From: CBDFKJ01 sp965248805
GTDB lineage: Bacteria; Pseudomonadota; Alphaproteobacteria; UBA6615
Direction of reading: 5' to 3'
NCBI GenBank assembly: GCA_965248805.1
Contig: CBDFKJ010000005.1
Location: 248,001-312,000, forward strand
Length of the DNA stretch: 64,000 nt
This document shows, piece after piece, positions 8,822 through 14,828 of the stretch (within the stretch, counting starts at the first letter, position 1; each line of letters starts with the position of its first letter). Under the pieces are notes generated by a model. The model had not been told where the DNA came from, made no database searches, and saw only the letters and a program-made list of their open reading frames with translations. The position numbers and the translations under genes were made by a program.

Positions 8822-9119
8822 TCATCTCGGACAACTGAGAACCACGCTACTGCAATACTGGCTGTCGGCAAGCCTCTGCCGTTTCTGGACGTCCTTCATT
8901 TGGGTTTTAGCTTTCTCCGTGCGGCTCCCTTGCCGCCAAATAGCCCTGGGAGAGCGGCCAACACTTGCTGCGAAACAGCGACCTCGGACTTTGCTCTTTC
9001 AAGCTCCACCATAGTTTGCCCCTTTTCAAGGATATAATTTCGCTCCACCGCTCCCATGGTCTTTATCACAGCTGTCTTTAATGCTTCAGTGCCGCCCCAC
9101 ATAGCAGATCTTAACGCTA

Positions 9120-10253
9120 GTGGATTGATCGGAATGAAAGAGTCCGAATTGGGATTCCGTATTTTGCTGTGTTATGCGAATCTGGCGCATGCGCAGTGGA
9201 ATCTCCTTCACCCTATCCGCCGGCGACCGTCAGCGATTGCGCGCGGTCGTCGCGGATCCCAAGAGCCCGCAGAAACACGTCTGGCGGGCACATATTGTCC
9301 TTCTCAGCGGCGAGGGTCTGGGCACCTCGGCGATCATGACCGAGACCGGCAAGTCCAAGACCTGCGTGTGGCGCTGGCAAGAGCGGTTCATGCACGAGGG
9401 TGTCGGCGGCCTGCTTCGCGACAAGTCCCGTCCGCCCGGCGAGGCGCCGGTCCCGCTCGATCGTGTCGCCGAGATCGTGCGCCTGACGCAGCAACCGCCG
9501 CCGTTTGAGGCGACCCACTGGACGTTGCGCGCGATGGCCAGGGCGGCCGGTATTGCCGCCTCGACGGTGCAGGCGATCTGGAAGGCTCACGGTCTCAGCC
9601 CGCACCGCTGGCGCAACTTCAAGCTGTCGACCGACCCTGCCTTCGCCGAGAAACTCACCGATATCGTCGGCCTGTATGTCGACCCGCCGGCCCATGCGGT
9701 GGTGTTGTCGATCGATGAGAAGTCACAGATCCAGGCGCTCGACCGCCGGTCTGCCGATGAAGAAGGGACGCGCCGGCACCATGACTACAAACGGCACGGC
9801 ACGACCACGCTGTTTGCGGCGCTCAACGTTCTGGACGGAACGGTGATCGGCCAGAACATGCAGCGCCACCGCCATCAGGAGTTCATCCGCTTCCTCAACC
9901 GCATCGAGCGCACGGTGCCGGCGGACAAGGCCATCCACGCGATCGTCGACAACTACGCGGCGCACAACAAGGACAAGGTCCGCGCCTGGCTCGCCCGCCA
10001 TCCGCGCTGGACTTTCCACTTCACACCGACCTCCTGCTCGTGGCTCAATGCCGTCGAGGGCTTCTTCGCAAAACTCACCCGGCGGCGGCTCAAGCACGGC
10101 GTCTTCCATTCCGTCGTCGATCTCCAGGCCGCAATCAACCGCTTCGTCCGCGAATACAATGCGGCCAACCCACAGCCATTCATATGGAAAGCCGACCCCG
10201 ACGACATCATCGCAGCCCGAAACCGAGGGTTCCAAACGTTGGAATCAATCCAC
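9120..10253 (+). mobile_element. IS630 family insertion sequence, full-length copy B
   Basis: 1134 bp with the same terminal repeats as copy A, flanked by TA at 9118-9119 and 10254-10255; the empty site was CTAG. The insertion splits the membrane-protein gene on the opposite strand at a CTA (Leu) codon. Confidence 0.95.
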
Positions 10254-10256
10254 TAG
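9174..10256 (+). CDS. IS630 family transposase, copy B
   Basis: A 360-residue transposase almost identical to copy A, with the same HTH region and DDE residues. It differs by Glu for Lys in RPPGEAP, Met for Ile in RAMARAAG, and Asn for Ser in FLNRIER. As in copy A, its stop codon is supplied by the flanking TAG from the target site. It appears intact. Confidence 0.93.
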   Translation: MRIWRMRSGISFTLSAGDRQRLRAVVADPKSPQKHVWRAHIVLLSGEGLGTSAIMTETGKSKTCVWRWQERFMHEGVGGLLRDKSRPPGEAPVPLDRVAEIVRLTQQPPPFEATHWTLRAMARAAGIAASTVQAIWKAHGLSPHRWRNFKLSTDPAFAEKLTDIVGLYVDPPAHAVVLSIDEKSQIQALDRRSADEEGTRRHHDYKRHGTTTLFAALNVLDGTVIGQNMQRHRHQEFIRFLNRIERTVPADKAIHAIVDNYAAHNKDKVRAWLARHPRWTFHFTPTSCSWLNAVEGFFAKLTRRRLKHGVFHSVVDLQAAINRFVREYNAANPQPFIWKADPDDIIAARNRGFQTLESIH

Positions 10257-10525
10257 ATATTTTGCTTCAAGCGTCGACAGCTCGTTCTGAAAGTACTTTA
10301 TTTCGTCAAGGCTCGATTTATATAGGCGAAGGAAGAAATAAGCAAAAATTTCGACGAATATAAACAAAGAAAGGCGCGGTATCGTGACGACCAAAAATTG
10401 TCGATAAAAGGTAGCGTCGGCAGTATCAACGTCGCTTGCTTTGGTTCGGAGTAGCTCCGATTGATCAATCAGAGTTACGCTACCGGCGCCACTTCGTATA
10501 GGCTGCGAACGACAGGTTATGGCTA

Positions 10526-10546
10526 GTGGATTGATTCCACGTTTGA
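10526..10546 (-). mobile_element. Terminal fragment of a sixth IS630 copy
   Basis: The bases GTGGATTGATTCCA followed by CGTTTG match the right terminus of the IS630 element, lacking one A, and are preceded by CTA as at the other insertions. The sequence then switches into the inverted repeat of the IS5-family element. It marks where another IS630 copy stood before an IS5 insertion with adjacent deletion. Confidence 0.6.
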
Positions 10547-11501
10547 GAGCGGTTCCGGAAAGTTTTTGAGTCGTCGGAATCGGTTGTGTTTTGTTGTCTG
10601 TCACCTGTCCAACTGCTTTGGGGTGCCCGATGTGGAAGCCTGAACACCGCGCGGCCGCCGACCGTGGCCGGCTTCGCTATCCGAGTGATCTGACCGACGC
10701 CGAATGGGCGCTGATCGAGCCGCTGATCCCACCGGCGAAGCACGGTGGGCGTAAGCGGACGGTCGATGTCCGCGAAGTCCTGAACGGCATCTTCTACGTG
10801 CTGTCGACCGGCTGCCAGTGGATCGCGCTGCCCAAGGACCTGCCGCCGAAGAGCACGGTGTACGACTACTTCGACCTGTGGGAATGGGACGGCACCCTGG
10901 CTCGCATCCATCATGAGCTCTACGTGGCGGTGCGCGAGCGCGCGGGCCGCGAAGCCAGTCCGAGCGCGGCCATCATCGACAGCCAGAGCGCCAAAGCGGC
11001 GCAAAAAGGGGGGGCGTCGATCGATCCGCAGGGCTTCGACGCGGGCAAGAAGCTCACCGGCCGCAAGCGGCACATCCTGGTCGATACGCTCGGCCTGATG
11101 CTGGGCCTCGTCGTGCATCCCGGCAACGTGCAGGACCGCGATGGCGCGGCCACACTGCTGCGCCGGACACGCCGGCTGTTTCCGTTCATCGAGGTGATCT
11201 ACGCCGACGGCGGCTACCAGGGACCAAAGATGGCTGCCGTGGTGGCGAAGACCGGCGCCTGGCGGCTGGAGATCGTCAAGCGCAACAGCGTGCCGCGCTT
11301 CGAGGTGCTGCCGAAGCGCTGGATCGTCGAGCGCACCTTCGCCTGGATCGTCCGTTGCCGCCGGCTGGCGCGCGACTTCGAACGCCACGTCCGTTCTGTC
11401 GTCGCTTTCATCCACCTCGCCATGATCCGCATCATGCTGCGACGCTTGACCCGGCCAAGCCCTTGCTCGTGAATCTCTACTTCCCGGAACGGCTCTGAAA
11501 C
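10541..11501 (+). mobile_element. IS5 family insertion sequence
   Basis: About 960 bp bounded by imperfect inverted repeats: left GTTTGAGAGCGGTTCCGG, right (reverse complement) GTTTCAGAGCCGTTCCGG. It carries one transposase gene. No target duplication is visible: the left side abuts an IS630 end fragment and the right side abuts the stop codon of gpt. That pattern fits an insertion followed by a deletion. Confidence 0.85.
10630..11472 (+). CDS. IS5 family transposase
   Basis: A 280-residue DDE transposase beginning MWKPEHRAA. The N-terminal DUF4096-like domain reads YPSDLTDAEWALIEPLIPP and NGIFYVLSTGCQWIALPKDL. The catalytic core has AIIDSQSAKAA (first Asp), YADGGYQGP (second Asp) and WIVERTFAWIVRCRRLARDF (Glu). 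It is one open frame with no evident defect, so the copy may be active. Confidence 0.93.
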   Translation: MWKPEHRAAADRGRLRYPSDLTDAEWALIEPLIPPAKHGGRKRTVDVREVLNGIFYVLSTGCQWIALPKDLPPKSTVYDYFDLWEWDGTLARIHHELYVAVRERAGREASPSAAIIDSQSAKAAQKGGASIDPQGFDAGKKLTGRKRHILVDTLGLMLGLVVHPGNVQDRDGAATLLRRTRRLFPFIEVIYADGGYQGPKMAAVVAKTGAWRLEIVKRNSVPRFEVLPKRWIVERTFAWIVRCRRLARDFERHVRSVVAFIHLAMIRIMLRRLTRPSPCS

Positions 11502-11503
11502 CC

Positions 11504-12007
11504 TCAATTTCTCGCAGCGTTGATGGCGCGTAATTGCTGGCGATCCGTGGCGATGGGCGCCACGAACTGCAGCTCCAGGTCCCAGGGAAAATGAATCCAT
11601 GTGTCCTGGCTTACCTCGGTGATGAAGGTATCCACCAGGGGCCTGCCCGCCGGCTTTGCATAGACGGTGGCGAAATGCGCCTTGGGCAGCAGCTCGCGCA
11701 CGACGTTCGCCGTGCGGCCGGTGTCGACCAAGTCATCGATGATCAGCAGGCCGGTGCCGTCGCCTTCGACGATCTTGAGCAGTTCCAGCGGGCCCGGATC
11801 CTGATGCGCGTAGGAGGCCACGCAAATCGTGTCGATCAGCCGCACTTCCAATTCGCGCGCGACGATCGCGGCCGGCACCAGCCCGCCGCGCGTGATGGCG
11901 ACGATCCCCTGCCACGGCCCCTTTTCCGACAATCGCCACGCCAGCGCCTTGGCGTCGCGATGCAACTGCTCCCACGATACCGGAAAGCTGCGGCTGGGGC
12001 CCGTCAC
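11504..12007 (-). CDS. gpt: Xanthine(-guanine) phosphoribosyltransferase
   Basis: A 167-residue type I phosphoribosyltransferase for purine salvage, converting xanthine or guanine plus PRPP to the nucleotide. The PRPP loop is LLIIDDLVDTGRTANVV, and the N-terminal segment AITRGGLVPAAIVARELE is typical of XGPRT. The C-terminus (IATDRQQLRAINAARN) is complete even though the IS5 element ends only 3 bases beyond the stop codon. Any native terminator must have been lost. The start is GTG at 12007, 14 bases after the DUF4864 gene. Confidence 0.9.
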   Translation of the reverse strand: MTGPSRSFPVSWEQLHRDAKALAWRLSEKGPWQGIVAITRGGLVPAAIVARELEVRLIDTICVASYAHQDPGPLELLKIVEGDGTGLLIIDDLVDTGRTANVVRELLPKAHFATVYAKPAGRPLVDTFITEVSQDTWIHFPWDLELQFVAPIATDRQQLRAINAARN

Positions 12008-12021
12008 CGCGGCGGCACGGA

Positions 12022-12447
12022 TCAGATGGCGTCGGTGTCGAGATCGACCAGCATGCAGCCGTCGGTGCGCCAGCTGCCATCGCGTTGGCGTTCCATCGGA
12101 TACATGGCGATGGCCGCCTTGCCGTCGGGGCCGACGACCAGCACTTTTTGCACCGCGCGGTCACCCAGCGTGACTATCTCCAGAAAGGTTGTCGAACGCG
12201 GCCGGTATACGGCCTGATAACCGGCGCGCACCATCTCCATGAAATTGTCCGGCGTGCCGAATCGGCCGCGGATGCCTGGCGAGGCGAGAGCGAACGCGGC
12301 GGCACCGTCGTCGCGCTGAAACGCGTCGATCTGGCTCAGGATAACGTCGCGAATGGCGGAGCGGTCGGCGCCCTCCAGAGACACTTCGTCGGCGCTGGCC
12401 GCCACCGCGCCCATCATGACGACCAAAAAGACGACAATAGAGCGCAT
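12022..12447 (-). CDS. Exported DUF4864 family protein
   Basis: A 141-residue protein with a signal peptide (MRSIVVFLVVMMGAVAASA) followed by a DUF4864 domain, a small NTF2-like fold of unknown function. Typical segments are IRDVILSQIDAFQRDDGAAAF, ASPGIRGRFGTPDNFMEM and GYQAVYRPRSTTF. AGGAGG lies 6 bases before the ATG at 12447, so I prefer it to the ATG two codons upstream. It precedes gpt on the same strand. Confidence 0.85.
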   Translation of the reverse strand: MRSIVVFLVVMMGAVAASADEVSLEGADRSAIRDVILSQIDAFQRDDGAAAFALASPGIRGRFGTPDNFMEMVRAGYQAVYRPRSTTFLEIVTLGDRAVQKVLVVGPDGKAAIAMYPMERQRDGSWRTDGCMLVDLDTDAI

Positions 12448-12474
12448 CAACATCCTCCTATGCCGGCCGCGGTG

Positions 12475-13005
12475 TCAGCGAATGAAGACGCTGACCTGCG
12501 GGGTGCTCACGCCGGCGTCGGTGCGAGCGCTTAGCTGTACCTGTGATGCTGGGACACCGTGCGCTGCGAGAGAGCGCATCACGCGCTCGGCGGAATCGCG
12601 CGCGTCGCGCATCGCCGCCGCTTTCGCATCCAGCGGCATCGCATCCGGCGCCAAGGCCTGGACCTCGAATATGCTCAAGGGGTAGGTGATCAACGCAGCC
12701 TCGACCGCCCCACCCAGCGCATCGTCAAACTCGGTGTCGGGATTGTCAAAGCGAATGACGATCAACGGTCGTGCCGCCATGCCGCGCTCCGGCGGACGGG
12801 CGGCATCTCCCGCCGCGGGCGCGACCGCCGCCAGGGCCTCGGGTGCTGCGCCGTCTTCGGCGGCCATCGCCTCGGCGGCTTCGTCCTGGCGCAGGAACGA
12901 CAGCAGCGGCTCGCTTGTGAACTCACAACCCGACAGCACGGCGGCGCCGACGATTGCGGCCGGCCAGATGCGCGCCGGGCGGTGCATTTTGATGTATCGT
13001 GCCAT
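12475..13005 (-). CDS. Lipoprotein with OmpA-like C-terminal region
   Basis: A roughly 176-residue protein with a lipoprotein signal ending in the lipobox LSGC, a low-complexity Ala/Glu-rich linker, and a C-terminal domain beginning ARPLIVIRFDNPDTEFDD. That domain resembles the beta-alpha-beta-alpha-beta OmpA/MotB fold, with a final SARTDAGVSTPQVSVFIR. Peptidoglycan binding is possible but the usual NxxLSxxRA signature is not clear. The start is uncertain among ATGs at 13032, 13005 and 12987. Confidence 0.6.
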   Translation of the reverse strand: MARYIKMHRPARIWPAAIVGAAVLSGCEFTSEPLLSFLRQDEAAEAMAAEDGAAPEALAAVAPAAGDAARPPERGMAARPLIVIRFDNPDTEFDDALGGAVEAALITYPLSIFEVQALAPDAMPLDAKAAAMRDARDSAERVMRSLAAHGVPASQVQLSARTDAGVSTPQVSVFIR

Positions 13006-13169
13006 CCCTGGAACCCGCCATTGCAATCGCACATATGCTACTGAGCCGGGCCGGCGGCGGCAAGGGCTAGTGGCTCGCGGCCGGTTTCGCCCCCCAACGC
13101 CGCGGCTTGTCTTGGCGTGTGGGTTTCAGGTAGGGTCGCGGCCCGGCCGGCCTCGTCTGTCGCGCCGAC

Positions 13170-13246
13170 GCGCCCGTAGCTCAATTGGATAGAGCGTCTG
13201 ACTACGGATCAGGAGGTTGGGAGTTCGAGTCTTCCCGGGCGCGCCA
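13170..13246 (+). tRNA. tRNA-Arg (anticodon ACG)
   Basis: A complete cloverleaf of 77 bases with encoded CCA. The acceptor stem is GCGCCCG / CGGGCGC, the anticodon stem-loop TCTGA-CTACGGA-TCAGG gives anticodon ACG, and the T arm is GGGAG-TTCGAGT-CTTCC. A genomic-island attachment role is possible because a toxin-antitoxin pair follows, but I see no downstream duplication of its 3' end. Confidence 0.95.
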
Positions 13247-13619
13247 ATATTCCAAGGACTTATCTGGAGAAGGTGTTCAGGCGCTAGCTGCCGAGTGACC
13301 AATAAGTGACCACAGGGCGCGATTTCGGCCCTCACACTGCTCTGTTGTCCCTTGACGGGATGAACAGCGTAGCGCCGTCAGCTTCGCGCGCGTGCTGCGG
13401 TCGGGAAGCGGCGAACGGTCGCAGTGTCGGGCGTGGCATGACTGATTGCATGCGAACATGGCAGTCGGGCAGATCGCTGTCTCACTCAGGGCGCCGTGCC
13501 ACTCGAACGTCCGGCGGATCAAATATCCCCATTCGGCACACCCGGGCGGGGCATGGGCATTCGTTGGGGTTCCAAGCTCTAAGATTCGCGGCAAATGTGC
13601 CGCGACCACCGCGCGCCGC
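13247..13619. other. Non-coding stretch downstream of tRNA-Arg
   Basis: No gene with credible codon pattern is seen on either strand. No integrase and no repeat of the tRNA 3' end are visible here. Confidence 0.5.
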
Positions 13620-14039
13620 CTATTTCGGATACCAGAGTTCCACTCGTCCGGCGGCGTTTGGCCGACGTGAAAACTGAGCCGGAGAAGGTCGACGCACCTT
13701 GCCAATCACCGGCGGTCGATATCGGGCCAGGAATCCCTCCACACGCGGAAGAGAATTCACGAAGGCACGGGCCAGATCTGCATGAGGGGCCTTGCCCATG
13801 ATCACAAGCATTGCAACGCTGTAGCGGACAACGGCCGCTAATTCGTTTGGCTTGTATCGAATGCGTCGATCGCGAGTCAGCACCACCCAACCTCGCTGAC
13901 CTGCGACGGAGAGCCACTCCTCATCGGCACAGTCGGCCTTGAAATGGATGTCGTGACGCTCGACCTTGAGTCCGGCTGATACCAGGGCTTCAGGGAATCG
14001 TTTGCCGAGATCGCGGTCGGAGAAGAAGATGCGCGTCAA
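13620..14039 (-). CDS. PIN-like (DUF5615/VapC-related) toxin candidate
   Basis: A 139-residue protein beginning LTRIFFSDRDLGKRFPEAL. The acidic pattern (FFSDRD; DCADEEWLSVAGQRGWVVLTRDRRIRYKPNE) fits the PIN-like ribonuclease fold of DUF5615-type proteins, where clustered Asp/Glu bind metal. The start is a TTG at 14039 that overlaps the TGA of the upstream antitoxin gene, as expected for a coupled toxin-antitoxin pair. The C-terminal 35 residues (KVRRPSPAQFSRRP) are basic and less conserved-looking. Ribonuclease activity is an inference. Confidence 0.7.
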   Translation of the reverse strand: MTRIFFSDRDLGKRFPEALVSAGLKVERHDIHFKADCADEEWLSVAGQRGWVVLTRDRRIRYKPNELAAVVRYSVAMLVIMGKAPHADLARAFVNSLPRVEGFLARYRPPVIGKVRRPSPAQFSRRPNAAGRVELWYPK

Positions 14040-14746
14040 GCTGCCCGCTCGTAGACCACCGCTTCCTCTATCTCCGCACCCTGAAGGTCGTAGTCGGTCG
14101 CTAGGTCGCTGACGGATTCGCCAGCGTCTATGCGCTCTACGATCGTTGCAGTAGAGATGCCCCTTCGGGCCACTACGGGCCTTCCAAAGGCGATTCGGGC
14201 ATCGATCACGATTGGTCGATCGACTGTCGGAGCATCCGTCGAGACAAACGGATACAGCTTCATTGGAAATTGCGAGTCGTCCCACTCGACCCGTTTCAGG
14301 TGCTCCTCAAACAGGCGCCGCATGGCAAGCTGGCCAGACCTAGAGAGATCTATCAGTTGACCATAGCGATTGAGGAAGATTTGGCCCGCATCAGTGCGGA
14401 TGTCGCCAGACAGCAACAGCCGCTTTATGCCGAATTCCTTCTGCGCAAACTTGATGGCCTGCCTAAGGGCATGAACCGTCACGCCTTGCTCGGTTCTTAG
14501 AGACCGCAGAATGTGCGCCTCTATCAAATTTAGAAACGAGAGCAATGTGGGCCGACGCGACGCAGGAACAATCAGCGGAGGCAACCTGCTCGCTCCGATC
14601 GACGTGGGCCTGCCCAGCACCCAGGTACGTAGAGTCGCAACGGGCAGCCTTAGGAGTCGCGCGCTTTCGGTAGGATTGTACGCGGGATTGTCCCGCAAAT
14701 CGGACGCAATCCTGATTCTGCTCGTTTTGGAACCCATCTCGGGCAT
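14036..14746 (-). CDS. DUF433 antitoxin-like DNA-binding protein
   Basis: A 236-residue protein with an N-terminal helix-turn-helix (YNPTESARLLRLPVATLRTWV) and a C-terminal DUF433 domain (ARIAFGRPVVARRGISTATI, then VSDLATDYDLQGAEIEEAVV). DUF433 proteins are commonly paired with PIN-like toxins, as here, where the genes overlap by four bases. It would neutralise the toxin and probably autoregulate the operon. The exact start (14746 or 14737) is uncertain. The middle of the protein is a linker-like helical region. Confidence 0.75.
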   Translation of the reverse strand: MPEMGSKTSRIRIASDLRDNPAYNPTESARLLRLPVATLRTWVLGRPTSIGASRLPPLIVPASRRPTLLSFLNLIEAHILRSLRTEQGVTVHALRQAIKFAQKEFGIKRLLLSGDIRTDAGQIFLNRYGQLIDLSRSGQLAMRRLFEEHLKRVEWDDSQFPMKLYPFVSTDAPTVDRPIVIDARIAFGRPVVARRGISTATIVERIDAGESVSDLATDYDLQGAEIEEAVVYERAA

Positions 14747-14828
14747 CCTAGCCAGAGAGGCTTGGCCTCGTCACGGCATGACTACGCCAATTTGGCGCCC
14801 ATGCCAATCTGTAACAGACTCATCATGT

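Larger units (their letters stand above)
8896..10520 (-). pseudogene. Membrane protein with coiled coil, split by IS630 copy B and 5'-truncated
   Basis: Two pieces, 10256-10520 and 8896-9117, join in frame when IS630 copy B and one TA are removed. The junction reads TLEAKYL|ALRSAMWGG. The N-terminal piece has one strong membrane segment (FLVVTIPRLSLFIFVEIFAYFF) after a hydrophilic region. The rest is charged and probably helical (SLDEIKYFQNELSTLEAKY; LEKGQTMVELERAKSEV). The natural start is missing: upstream the frame runs into an IS630 end fragment and the IS5 element. I do not recognise the family. The 10.26-10.5 kb part is more AT-rich than its neighbours, suggesting acquired DNA. Confidence 0.65.

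Noticed and set aside
13170..14746. Integrated island at tRNA-Arg
   Set aside because: No integrase and no direct repeat of the tRNA 3' end were found downstream in the window.
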